DNA of 64,000 bases from Nitrobacter sp039808345. Lineage in GTDB: Bacteria > Pseudomonadota > Alphaproteobacteria > Rhizobiales > Xanthobacteraceae. A program made the position numbers and the translations under genes. Numbering within the stretch: position 1 is the stretch's first letter; each line of letters begins with the position of its first letter. The notes under the pieces were generated by a model. The model had not been told where the DNA came from, ran no database searches, and saw only the letters and a list, made by a program, of their open reading frames with translations. Location of the stretch: NCBI RefSeq assembly GCF_047824785.1, contig NZ_CP181167.1, positions 1,178,001-1,242,000 on the forward strand, given 5' to 3'. Shown here in pieces: positions 53,063-63,528 of this stretch.

Positions 53063-54561
53063 CAGATGGTTCTCCTAAGGCTGTCATAACGGGCACAGTC
53101 GGCGATCGGCGCATGGCGCAGGATCAGCGCCGCGGGAGTGAGGATGTTGGCTGGTGGAGCGGGTTCGCGTTGACGGGCCAGGATGTTGAGCACGACGTCA
53201 GCGGAATGAACGCCATGAGCGATCGCCTCGGCGCAGGCTGCTTCAACGGCCGGCAGACCATCGGTCAGCACCGCATTGAGGATGTCGACCATCTGCCGGT
53301 TGCCATCGTCGGTGCTGGCGAGCCTGCGCCGGATCCGTTCGATCGCGGCCGGCAGCACCCAGTCCTTGAAGGGAGCGCCGTTACGCAAGGCGCCGGGCTT
53401 GCGCGCGAGCACCGGCACATAGTGCCAGGGATCGTAGGTCGTCTCGCCGCGTGCGAAGGATCGCGGATGCTCCGCCACGATCCGTCCATCCTGACGGATT
53501 ACGATGCGGTCGGCCTAGGCCTGAACCTCGACCGGGCGTCCGACGGCGCTGGCCGCGACCGAGTATTTGTTATTGTCGAAGCGTACCAAACAGGTCTTGG
53601 AGACAGACGCCGGCACCGCGTGGAAGCCGTCGAACCGGCCGGCATAGGGAACGAGCTTGGGGCGCTCGGCTTCGAACACGTCCCAGATCGTCTGATCGGC
53701 CAGTTCCGGATGGCGATGCGCCTTGGCGTAAGTGATGCATTTGTCGAGCAGCCAGACGTTTAGCTCGTCGAGGGTTTTGAATCGCAGCCGTGGCGTGAAG
53801 AAGCGTTCCCGGACCAGCCCGACCTGGTTCTCGACCTGGCCCTTCTCCCAGCCCGACGCCGGCGTGCAGGCAACCGGGTCAACCAGATAGTGGCTGCACA
53901 TCTGCAGGAAGCGGCGATTGTAGCGGCGATCCTTGCCGACAAAGATCGTCTCCACCGCCGTCTTCATGTTGTCGTAGATGCCGCGGCTGCAGGTCCCTTT
54001 GAACAGCGCGAACGCCCGGTCATGGGCGTCGAACACCATCTCCTGCGTCTCGCGCGGATAGGCTCGCACGAACAGCATGCGGCTGTGGCACAGCCGGACA
54101 TGAGCGACCTTCACGATCGCCGTCACGCCGTTGAGGAGAACGATCTCATGGCTCCAGTCGAACTGGTAGGCTTCGCCCGCCGCAAAGCTCAACGGAACAT
54201 AGGCCGCCGCGGTCGATTGCCCGCGCTCCTTGTTCCACCGCCTGGCGTAACGCCGCACGGCATCGTAACCACCGTCATAGCCGCGGCCGCGAAGCTCTTC
54301 GAAAATCCGGATCAAGGTCAGTTGTTCGCGCGCGGATTTGGTCGCGTTCGCCGCCAGCAACACATCGAGCTCAGATGCCCAGTGTCCAAGCTTGGGCCGC
54401 GGCTGAACCTGCCGCTCGTACTCGAACGAGGTCTCTCCCGACCTCAGCACCTTCCGGACCGTGTTCCGGGACACCTTAAGGTCGCGGGCGATCGCCCTGA
54501 TCGTCTTGCCCTTGATGAAGTGTTCGCGCCGTATCCGCGCAATCGTCTCCACGACCAGCAT
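53062..54561 (-). pseudogene. istA: IS21-family transposase IstA with internal amber codon
   Basis: HTH region RREHFIKGKTIRAIARDLKV at the N-terminus, integrase core with YQFDWSHEIVLLNGVTAIVK (Asp), GIYDNMKTAVETIFVG (Asp) and GWEKGQVENQVGLVRERFFT (Glu). At codon 349 the sequence VEVQA is followed by TAG (53517-53515), where relatives have Tyr (VEVQAYADRI), then continues in frame for 150 codons (ADRIVIRQDGRIVAEHPRSF, DPWHYVPVLARKPGALRNGA). A single base change explains the stop. The truncated N-terminal product keeps the catalytic core. Confidence 0.88.
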
Positions 54562-54671
54562 CTCCCACCACCTGCTTCGTTACAAAGCAGGCAGCGCAAC
54601 AGACCAACCTTCAGGGGGTCAATTTTGGACGCCGAGCCCCCGGCTTAGAGGGTCAATATTGCAGGCCGAAT

Positions 54672-55575
54672 GACAGGCCCCTTCCAGCGTGCGCCACGCC
54701 GTATAGCCGTTGCTCATCACGATGCCGCGGTAATCCCCGAGGAAGGCCTGCGGGTGGATCTGGCCGCGGCCTGGCTGATAATCCAGCAAAACGATCGGCT
54801 CGTGACTGTCCTTGCCGCTGCGGTAGGCCCACATATACGATGTGCTGGTGGCCTCTCGGTCTTTTTCCTTCAGCACCTGAACCGTCGTCTCGTCGCCATG
54901 GATGAGAGGTTGCGATCGAAGCCGCAGCTTCAGGGCGTCATGAATGCGATGCAGATGCTTTTCGCTCGAGCCGATCACCCAGTGGCCCAAAGCGCCGCGG
55001 TTGACAGGAACACCGGCGCGTTCGAAGGCTTGTGCCAGGCGGTAGAGCGGCGTGCCATCGACATATTTGTGAACCAGCGCGAACGCCAGCGTCGAGGCCG
55101 TGGCGACGCTGCCCGGCAACGGCTGCGTCGGCATCGGCGCGGTCACGACAGGGGCGTTGATCCCGGTGCGATCGCAATGGCGGCACGCATATTTGAATCG
55201 CACATTCTGTAAAACCTTCGCCTTCACCTCGATATGAAGTTGCTCGGTAACAGCCTCGCCCATGCGATGCATCTGGCCACGGCAGCACGGACACGCCTTC
55301 TGATCGTCGGGAAGATCATACTCAACCCGCTCGCGCGGCAGGCTCGCCGGCAGCGACCTGCGGCCGCGCTTCTTTCCCGTCGTGCTTTCGAGGGGCGGCA
55401 ATCCCGTGTCCGGAAGTTCGGCGATATCATTCGTTGCACTGCCGGCGTCATCCTCATCGGCGGCCTGCTCGGCTTCATTGAAGAGACGATCGACGTGCTT
55501 TTCGCTGCGCGGCGCAAACCGATGCAGGCGTGCCAGCGCCAGTTCTTCCTCTAGTTGGACGACGCGATCCGTACA
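54672..55575 (-). pseudogene. IS66-family TnpC, interrupted by IS21
   Basis: LARLHRFAPRSEKHVDRLFN, a central RGRRSLPASLPRERVEYDLP zinc-finger/linker area with CPCCRGQMHRMGEAV and CRHCDR, and the DDE core start VNRGALGHWVIGSSEKHLHR and LIHGDETTVQVLKEK (Asp). The frame stops being IS66 after YTAWRTLEGA (54670) where the IS21 right end begins; the N-terminal 30 codons are also missing. The remaining C-terminal part is not found in the window. Confidence 0.85.
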
Positions 55576-56157
55576 CCACTCAAAAGCAAAAGGTGAAGGG
55601 AAATTCACGCTTACCATCAATCCGCAAGATCTTCCAGAGCATCGCCACGCGCCCTGAGATGTACCGCATGTTCAACCAACATCGCAGTGACCCCGCATAT
55701 GGTGTCGGCGAGTGGTTCGAGACGGCCGAGGCCGAGCATGACAGTCTCGCCTGTCCCGCGAGGTCGCAATAGCCATGAAACTAGCGCGCCTTCCCGTCGA
55801 TGACGAGCGCGAAGAAGATGCTGGTGACGCTGCCGGTCATGAACCCGCGTAGCGCGAACATATCGCCGCGCATGAAGAGCGGCGGTAGGATCTCGAGCAT
55901 GCTGTCGTCGCCGCGATCGGCAGGGGTTCACCTGGTCGAACGATCGCAGGGTGGGATCACAGGGTGGGAATGAGTGACAGAAGCAGTTTCGTACCGGGCG
56001 TGCCCTGGCGCCAGGTCCGTGAAGTCGCCTGCGCGCTGTCAAGCGGGGAGCCCGGCGAAAGCAATACTGGTCGGGTCGGCCGCGATGTTTCCTACAGTAG
56101 GGATTTCCTTTACGCGATCACCAACTGAACCAGGCAACCCGCCGACCTGGCGCCATG
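55576..56157. other. region of unrecognised fragments
   Basis: About 580 bases. A minus-strand piece at about 55782-55911 (LEILPPLFMRGDMFALRGFM then TGSVTSIFFALVIDGKAR and stop) looks like the end of a membrane protein, but I could not assign it. Nothing else supportable. Confidence 0.3.
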
Positions 56158-59100
56158 TTATTGCGAAGCCGCGTGCGCATCGCGCTTGCTGGCGCGAGCT
56201 TCCATCCAGCCGAACCAGGCTACATACAATGTCGGCAAGAAGATCAGCGTCAGGATGGTCGCCACCAACAGCCCGCCCATGATTGCAAACGCCATTGGCC
56301 CCCAGAACACCGTCGACGCAATCGGGATCATCCCGAGAACGGTCGAAACAGCCGTCAACATGATCGGCCGAAAGCGTGATGTACTCGCTTCGATCGCCGC
56401 CTGGCGCACGTCCTTACCCTGCGTCCGCTCGGCTTCGATCTGACCAATCAGGATCACTGCATTCTTGGTGATCATGCCGAGCAGCGCCAGAATGCCGAGA
56501 ATAGCGACGAAGCCGAGCGGCCGATTGGAGATCAGCAACGCGGAGACGACGCCGATCAACCCGAGCGGCGCCACGCTCAACACCACGAGCAGTCGCTGAA
56601 AGCTCTGCAATTGGAACATCAGAACCGTCACCATGATGAACAGCATCAACGGGACGACTGCAACCACGGAGGCTTGCGACTTGGCGCTCTCCTCAACCGT
56701 TCCACCAACGGCAATCCGGTAGGATGGCGGCAAGCTCTTGTTCAGATCAGCGGTCGCAGGAGCCAGGGCATTGATCACCGCTTCCGGCAGCGCGCCTGCC
56801 GTTACATCGGCCTGGACGGTGAGGGTTGGAACACGGTCGCGCCGCCACACCACCGGGTAGTCCTGGGTATATTCGAACGTTGCAAATTGATTGAGTGGGA
56901 CCGTCCTGCCATTCGGCAGAGGCACCTGTAATGTGCGCAAAGTTTCGAGCGAGACGCGCTGCTCGTCGGTCGCCCGCACCACCACATCAACGAGATAGAT
57001 ATCGTCGCGCACCTGAGAAATCGACGTGCCGGAGATCACCGTGTTCAGCACGCCGGCAAGCGTCTGCGAGCTCAGTCCCAGTTGCCGTGCTTCGTCCTAG
57101 TCGATTCGAATGCGCACTTCACGTGTCGGCTCGATCCAGTCGAAACTGATTTTCTCAGCCTGGGGATTCGTCGCGACCACCTGCGCCAGCTTGAAGGCTA
57201 TCTCCCGCACCTTGGCAATATCCGGGCCGCTCACGCGGTATTGCACGGGCCAACCGACCGGCGGCCCCAGCTCAAGAGGAGAAACTCGCCCGATGACGTT
57301 CGGAAAGTCGTTCGCCAAAATCTTCTCGAGCTTGCCTCGCAACCGCTCGCGTGCGTCCACATCCTTGGCGACGATCACCGCTTGCGCGAAGAAATTGCTC
57401 GGCAGTTGGACGTCAAGCGGCAAGTAGAAACGGATCGCGCCCTGGCCGACATAGGTGCTCCAGCGCTCGATATCCGGATCATCTTTCAGAGCTGCATCAA
57501 ATCGACTGGCGACGGTTCCGGTCGCGAAGATCGATGCGCTCTGCGGCAGGCGAAGGTCGACCAGCAGTTCGGGGCGATCCGACGATGGAAAGAACTGGTT
57601 CGGAATGAGCGGAATCGCAAAGATCGAAGCGACAAACATCGCTACCGTAAGCGTGATCGTCGCCCATTTCATTCGCACCGCAAGCGTCAGGAAGCTCCGA
57701 TAGGCGCGCATCACCGGCCCCGGCCTTGATTCCCCAGCGCCTTCAGGCGCTTTGAGGATCAGAACGCCGAGCAGCGGCGCAAAAATCACCGCAACGAACC
57801 ATGACACCACGAGCGCGATCGCGACGACCGCAAACAGGGAGAACGTATATTCGCCTGCCGAGCTTGCGGCAAAGCCTACGGGAACAAAGCCCGCGATTGT
57901 GACGAGCGTGCCAGCCAGCATGGCGAACGCGTAGGTCCGAAACGCAAAAGCACCAGCCTGCACCTTGTCGTCGCCAGCAGCCAGACGGGTGAGCATGGCA
58001 TCCGTCGTCGTCATCGCATCGTCGACCATCAGTGCCAGCGCGATGATAAGCGCACCGAGCGAGATGCGCTGCATGTCGATGCCGGCCAGATCCATGATCG
58101 AAAACACGATGACCAGCGTCAGAGGGATCGACAACGCGATAATCAGGCCGGGGCGTGCACCCAGGCTGATCAGGCTAACCGCGAGGATAATCCCCACCGC
58201 CTGCCACAGCGATTCCATGAACTCGGCGATAGCGCTCTTCACCGTCACCGCCTGGTCTGCCACGAGCCGCGACTCGATGCCGATCGGCAGATCCGCGGTG
58301 ATTTCATTCATCACGCGCTTGATGTTACGGCCAAGCGTGAGAATGTCGCCACCGTCACGCATCGCGATGGCAAGACCGATGGCGGGTTCACCGTTGACCC
58401 GAAACTGCGGTTGCGGTGGATCCGCATAGCCGCGTCGGACCTGAGCGATATCCGCAAGCCGCAGCATACGACCACCAACGGCGAAATTGACATTCAGAAT
58501 ATCCTGTTCGGAAAGAAATGCGCCGGATACGCGCAGCGACAGCGTTTCCTCACCCGTCTGGATGATGCCGGCAGGCTGGACGATATTCTGGGTCTGCAGC
58601 GCAGCAACAAGTGCCGATCGATCGACGCCAAGATTAGCCAATTCCTTCATGGATACTTCGACGAATATCCGTTCGTCCTGAGCGCCCAGGATCTCGATTT
58701 TCGAGACGTCAGGCACCCGAAGGAGCTTCGAGCGCGCTCGCTCGACGTAGTCACGCAACTCGCGATGCGTAAATCCGTCCGCGGTGAATCCGTAGATGAT
58801 GCCGAACGTGTCGCCGAACTCGTCGTTGAAGCCCGGCCCGACGATGCCGGCCGGCAAGGTGCTGCGCATGTCGCCGATGCTCTTGCGGACATGGTACCAG
58901 GTATCGGCGACCTGTCTGGCGTTAGCACTACCTTTCAAATTGACAAAAATCGTGGTGACGCCGGCGGTTGTGATACTTCGAATAAAGTCGAGGTGCGGCG
59001 TTTCCTGCAGAGTCCGCTCAAGCCGCTCCGTCACCTGATTTAGGGTATCTTCGACCGTTGCTCCCGGCCACGCCGCCTGAACCACCATCGTCTTGATGAT

Positions 59101-59226
59101 GAAGGTCGGATCCTCGCCGCGACCAAGACGGAAATACGAGAATGTACCGGCGAAAATGGCGACAACCATGAAGTAGACGACAAGCGAACGATGATTGAGC
59201 GCCCACTCGGAAAGATTGAACCGCAT
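56158..59226 (-). pseudogene. RND efflux permease with internal amber codon
   Basis: A 1022-codon AcrB-type RND pump gene. It starts MRFNLSEWALNHRSLVVYFM (overlapping the adaptor stop by one base, TAATG). Membrane domain 1 includes LIIALSIPLTLVIVFSIMDL and SLGALIIALALMVDDAMTTT (motif with the Asp pair for proton relay), then the second periplasmic loop, and membrane domain 2 with GFVAILGILALLGMITKNAV and LPTLYVAWFG at the C-terminus. The frame has TAG at 57099-57097 between REVRIRID and DEARQLGLSSQTLAG; Gln (CAG) is expected. The product would stop at residue 709, before the second membrane half, so it should be non-functional unless read through. Confidence 0.87.
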
Positions 59227-60362
59227 TACTGTTCCGCCCCGAGCAGACGCACCTGCTGGCCCGGGCGCAACGCCTGCACCCCGGCCGTAACCACTGTCTC
59301 ACCGACGTCGAGCCCCTGGGAGATGGCAACGCTTGCCGGATCGAACCGCAGCACGTCGACATTACGAAGCGACGCCGTCAGCTTCACGGGATCGATAACC
59401 CAAACGGCCGGCTTCTGATTGGCCTTGGTCAGCGCCGTCGCCGGGATTTCAATGATCGGCACAGCCTCCATTTGCATGGAGCCGGTCAGGGTTGCGCCGA
59501 GCCGCATGGCTTCCGGCGGATTGTCGAGCCCGACCCTCACCGCAAAGGTCCGAGTGACGGGATCCGCCTGCGGCGCCACTTCGCGAACGCGCCCTACGGC
59601 TGTCACGTTCGGCGCATCGGTCAAGTGAACGCTGATCACCGGATTGGCGGGCGCCGAGCGCAAGATCGTGGCAGGCACATCGAACACCGCGTCACGTCCG
59701 TCCTGGCGCGCCAGGCGCACGATCATCTGACCGGCTTGCACGACCTCGCCAGGCTCCGCGCCGACGTCGGTGACAACACCAGGCGCATCGGCCTTGAGTT
59801 CGGTAAACTCGACAAGATCATGCGCGCTTTTGAGCTGTGCTTCGGCGGCGTCGACCTGCGACTGCGTGGTCGTCGCGGCCTTCTTCGCTTGATCGAACAG
59901 CACCGCCGTGGTCCATCCCTGGCGGAACAGCGTCTCCTGACGTTCGAACTGATTGCGCGCCTGTGTTAGCGCCGCCTGCGCCGCGACCAGGTTCGCTTGC
60001 GCGGAACGTAATGCGTTCTGCTCGTTCTGTGGTTCAAGCCGGCCGATCAGTTGGCCAGCCTTGATACGGTCACCGACGTTGACGGGCCGCTCGATCATTC
60101 GCCCTGCGATACGAAAGCCGAGAGCGGCCTGGTCCTGCGCCTGAACCTGTCCGGTCAAGATAACCGGTACGCCAGTCGCGCTCTTGCTGATTGTTACCGT
60201 GCGAACGGGGCGCACCTCAGGCGCTGCAGGCTCCGGCTCCTGCGAACAGCCAGCGATCACCAGCGCCAGCACGGGAGCCAGCGACACGGGTCGCAGCACA
60301 CGAGCCTCAAACCAGGATTTCGATTGAACCGTGAATCTTGTGTTGCTGTAACGCGCGGACAA
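59226..60362 (-). CDS. RND efflux periplasmic adaptor lipoprotein
   Basis: 378 residues. The signal peptide ends in a lipobox (LALVIAGCSQ), so the mature protein should be lipid-anchored in the inner membrane. RMIERPVNVGDRIKAGQLIG is the first lipoyl half, a short hairpin (NLVAAQAALTQARNQFERQE) follows, and ELKADAPGVVTDVGAEPGEV completes the lipoyl domain; the C-terminal barrel is present. It is the first gene of the efflux operon. The partner permease is broken by an amber codon. No regulator is adjacent. Confidence 0.9.
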   Translation of the reverse strand: MSARYSNTRFTVQSKSWFEARVLRPVSLAPVLALVIAGCSQEPEPAAPEVRPVRTVTISKSATGVPVILTGQVQAQDQAALGFRIAGRMIERPVNVGDRIKAGQLIGRLEPQNEQNALRSAQANLVAAQAALTQARNQFERQETLFRQGWTTAVLFDQAKKAATTTQSQVDAAEAQLKSAHDLVEFTELKADAPGVVTDVGAEPGEVVQAGQMIVRLARQDGRDAVFDVPATILRSAPANPVISVHLTDAPNVTAVGRVREVAPQADPVTRTFAVRVGLDNPPEAMRLGATLTGSMQMEAVPIIEIPATALTKANQKPAVWVIDPVKLTASLRNVDVLRFDPASVAISQGLDVGETVVTAGVQALRPGQQVRLLGAEQ

Positions 60363-61014
60363 TCCGACCTCCAGACCTTTAGATCTTTTGCCCTTTGAGC
60401 ACGGCCCAATGTTTTACAAAGAGTGTCGCAGCCAGGAGAGAGTGTCAAGAATACGCAGGTCTGTTGTAGAAAAGGACGGCTCACGAGAGCAGCAGCAGAT
60501 CGAAATTCTTGCTCTCGTATCGTAAATACGAAATCGCGGCATTGACGAAAAAGCGATGCCCGGCACTACGTTGCTACTGGCGTCCGGCCCTCCGTGTGTG
60601 GCGTGCATCCTGCGGCGAACTAATTTTTCTCAAACCGTATAGATTTGTTGCAGCGTGATCAATCGTAAGCCGCGTGATGATCTATGCTCGCGCTGTTCGT
60701 ATGGTATCGGAGCAGCCTGCCTACATCGCCATGGCGCGAATCAATAGGCGGCGTCATGGATTTAGGTGTCTTGCACGATCAAGTCACGTGTACCCAGCGC
60801 ATTTTCATGACTCCCATTGATAGGAAACTCTTCCGAGCTTTACAGCTCAGTAGCAATCCGGCAGCGTCGAACGCATGATGGCACAGAGTTAAAGATAATA
60901 AGGGGTTTAAAGATAGGACGATCGTCGCGGAGAATAGTCACGCCGACGGCGACACGAAGCCCAAACCACGTTGCCGTAAACTTTGCCAACGAACAGGCCT
61001 CGGAATTGAACTGC
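60363..61014. other. intergenic upstream of efflux operon
   Basis: 650 bases. It should hold the efflux promoter. No TetR/MarR-type regulator gene, RNA gene or repeat was seen; short open frames lack support. Confidence 0.4.
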
Positions 61015-61581
61015 GTCTCCGCCGAAATCAGAAACCGAGCCGTGTATGGTGTGCCGGCGTGACCTACATCCCGATGCGACGCGGCTTCCTTTATCTGGTT
61101 GGGGCTATGGACTGGGCCGGCCGGAAGATCCTGGCCTGGCAACTGTCGAACACGAGGGAGGCTGACTTCTGCGTTGCAGTGTTGGAAGAAGCCATTGCCC
61201 GCCACGGCAACCCGGATATCTTTAATACCGACTGGGACTCGCAGTTCATCGGCTTTGCCTTCACCAGCACATTGAGGAAGGCCGGCATCCGCATCTCGAT
61301 GAACGACCGCGGCCGATGGATGGACAATGTCTTTAATCGACCGACTGTGGCGTTCGCTCAAATACGAGTGTGTGTTCCTGAATGTCTTCGAGACTGGTGG
61401 CGAGGCACGAACCGGGATCGGACGTGGGATCGGCTATTACAGTGCCGATCTCCCGCACTCCACCTTCGGCGGCAAGACGCCTGACGAGGTTTATGCTAGC
61501 GCCTATTCCGCAAAAGTGGATACCGGTTTTGCGATTAGAATACGCGCAAGTTACGGATTGAGGGCATTTTCTTGCGGCTAA
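61015..61581 (+). pseudogene. IS3-family OrfB fragment, frameshifted and catalytically altered
   Basis: VWCAGVTYIPMRRGFLYLVG, AMDWAGRKILAWQLSNTREA and DIFNTDWDSQFIGFAFTSTL then GRGRWMDNVF-like sequence, the integrase core of IS3 OrfB. The first catalytic Asp of the usual CADVTYIP is Gly here. Near 61332 one extra A shifts the frame; the other frame goes on DRLWRSLKYECVFLNVFETG to PHSTFGGKTPDEVYASAYSA. The N-terminal third is missing. Dead copy about 400 bases before the second direct repeat. Confidence 0.82.
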
Positions 61582-61960
61582 CCGGATTCCGCTTAGCTGG
61601 AAATACTCTAGTTGTTTAGTCCTGTCAGTCTTCTTGGACGGTGATTGATCTGTGGCACATTGATCGTCGCACGATAGGTCAGCACCACGAACTGCTTCGC
61701 GCATTTCCAGTCGTTCTCTATGCGAACGGCCCGAGCAAACGATATCTTCGCAACCGCTCAACTCCCCGCAAGCTGCTGACAGCCTTGACGGCCGTACATC
61801 CGCAAACGTCGCAGGACGCCTGCTTTGTAGGGAAGGTGGAGTACCGGGGAGAGAAGGAGCTGAAGGCGTTTCTGAGAATGACGGACGTCTCGAGATATCG
61901 GCGCGAGGGTTTGCGCGATTGCTTTTGCTCAAGCCATTCTTCGCGGAGTGTCTGAGAGCC
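61582..61960. other. junction region before the right repeat
   Basis: 379 bases without a recognised gene. A plus-strand frame (61641-61955) contains KVEYRGEKELKAFLRMTDVS but has no start signal or family. Similarity to the left flank of the other repeat copy is absent. Confidence 0.3.
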
Positions 61961-62073
61961 GCCTCTGCCGGAGGGATGAACGCGTTGGACGCATCGTGGG
62001 CCCCACCATTTTCCCCTCGCAGCCGATGGCTGCTTACTTTCGAGCGCTTGTGGCTCTTTAAATCGCCGTTGTC

Positions 62074-63525
62074 TCAGAACGATCCCAGTGTCGAACCGAG
62101 TACGATGACCGCTGCCAGCGCTATCAGTGCGCCGACGATACTGACGACGACGATATCAAGATAACTTTCGCCATGGGTGGATCCGCAGACCGCAAGCAGC
62201 GTCACGACGGCACCGTTGTGCGGCAGGCTATCGAGTGTGCCCGCGCCGATCACCGCAACACGATGCATCAGCGCCGGATCGATGCCCTGCTGGGCGGCGA
62301 TCCGCATGTAGGCTTCACCGAGCGCGTCGAGCGCGATCGTGAGGCCGCCGGAGGCCGAACCCGTGAGGGAGGCGAGTACGTTCGTCGCCACGGCAAGTGA
62401 TACAAGGGGACCGCCCTCGATTTCCAGCACCCAGCTCCGTACCAATTCGAATGCGGGCAGCGCTGCGATAACCGAGCCGAAGCCGACGAGGCTCGCGACG
62501 CTCAACACCGGCAAGGCGGAAGCATTAACGCCGGCATCCATCGATGCGCGCAGTGTAGGCAGGCGTCGATAGTTGACGGCGATGAGCACGACGATCGCGG
62601 CTGCAAGCGCGGTCGCCACGGCCCACACGCCGCCAACGGCTGCCAACGAGGTCGAACCCCAGGCTTCTTGGGCGAGCCAGGACGCGTCGAGGCGAGGCAA
62701 CACGAACAGCGACATCAGCAGGTTGACGCCAAAGACGACCGCGAGCGGCAGCATGGCGACACCGATGGGAGGGTCGTCCTTGCTTTGATCGCCATGAAAT
62801 ATCTCGGCCGGGTCGAACGCGCCCGAGGTCGTGGCGCGCTCGCGAACTATGGGATCGCTTGCTGCGTCCGAGGCCGCGGCTCCCTGCGTTCCATAGCCTT
62901 CGCCGTTACGGTGGGCCTTGGCCTCGGCGCGGGACAGCCACCACAGGCCGAAGCCCAGTATGATGGCCGAGGCCAGAATTCCGAGGCCCGGCGCCGCAAA
63001 CGGCGTGGTGCCGAAGAACGGCATCGGGATTGCATTCTGAATTGCCGGCGTTCCCGGCAGCGCCGACATCGTGAACGTGGAGGTGCCGAGAGCGATCGCC
63101 GCCGGCATCAGCCGTTTCGGAATCTGTGCCGCCCGAAACAACTCATGCGCCATCGGAGCGAGTACGAAGAAGGCGACAAACAGGCTGACGCCACCGTAGG
63201 TAACCAGCGCGCCGGCGAGAACGACCGCAAGGACCGAGCGTTGCGGACCGAAACGCGCGGTCATGAACCTGGCGATGGCCGACACCGAGCCGCTGTCCTC
63301 CATCAATTTGCCGAACAGCGCGCCGAGCAGAAAAATCGGAAAGAACTGCATGATGAAGCGTGCGGCACTGCCCATGAACGTTTGCGTCCAGTGGGCGAGC
63401 AGCGGTTCGCCTGCCAGTCCGGCCGCAGCGACGGCGGCGGCTGGAGCGAGCAGGAGCACGCTCCAGCCGCGATACGCCAGCCAGATCAGGAGCCCGAGGG
63501 CGACGAGAATTCCAAGCAGTCCCAT
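62074..63525 (-). CDS. GntP-family permease (copy 2)
   Basis: Identical in protein sequence to the copy at 30384 (483 residues), with the same downstream sequence and the same 3-base gap to the patatin gene upstream. Two identical copies double the dosage of this transporter and show that the duplication is recent or maintained by gene conversion. Confidence 0.87.
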   Translation of the reverse strand: MGLLGILVALGLLIWLAYRGWSVLLLAPAAAVAAAGLAGEPLLAHWTQTFMGSAARFIMQFFPIFLLGALFGKLMEDSGSVSAIARFMTARFGPQRSVLAVVLAGALVTYGGVSLFVAFFVLAPMAHELFRAAQIPKRLMPAAIALGTSTFTMSALPGTPAIQNAIPMPFFGTTPFAAPGLGILASAIILGFGLWWLSRAEAKAHRNGEGYGTQGAAASDAASDPIVRERATTSGAFDPAEIFHGDQSKDDPPIGVAMLPLAVVFGVNLLMSLFVLPRLDASWLAQEAWGSTSLAAVGGVWAVATALAAAIVVLIAVNYRRLPTLRASMDAGVNASALPVLSVASLVGFGSVIAALPAFELVRSWVLEIEGGPLVSLAVATNVLASLTGSASGGLTIALDALGEAYMRIAAQQGIDPALMHRVAVIGAGTLDSLPHNGAVVTLLAVCGSTHGESYLDIVVVSIVGALIALAAVIVLGSTLGSF

Positions 63526-63528
63526 GGG

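Larger units (their letters stand above)
52190..54670 (-). mobile_element. IS21-family element inserted in an IS66 tnpC
   Basis: Contains istA (with amber codon) and istB in the usual order. Its ends carry related terminal repeats, GTCAATTTTGGACGCC-like at about 54617 and TTCAATTTTGACGCC-like near 52237 in the opposite sense. The right end breaks the IS66 tnpC near 54670. Exact termini and target duplication could not be fixed by eye. Confidence 0.7.

Noticed and set aside
26414..57099. Genuine amber recoding or pyrrolysine/selenocysteine-type read-through
   Set aside because: Not accepted as the main explanation, because frameshift and opal interruptions are also common here and the expected residues are ordinary Tyr or Gln; kept only as a testable alternative.
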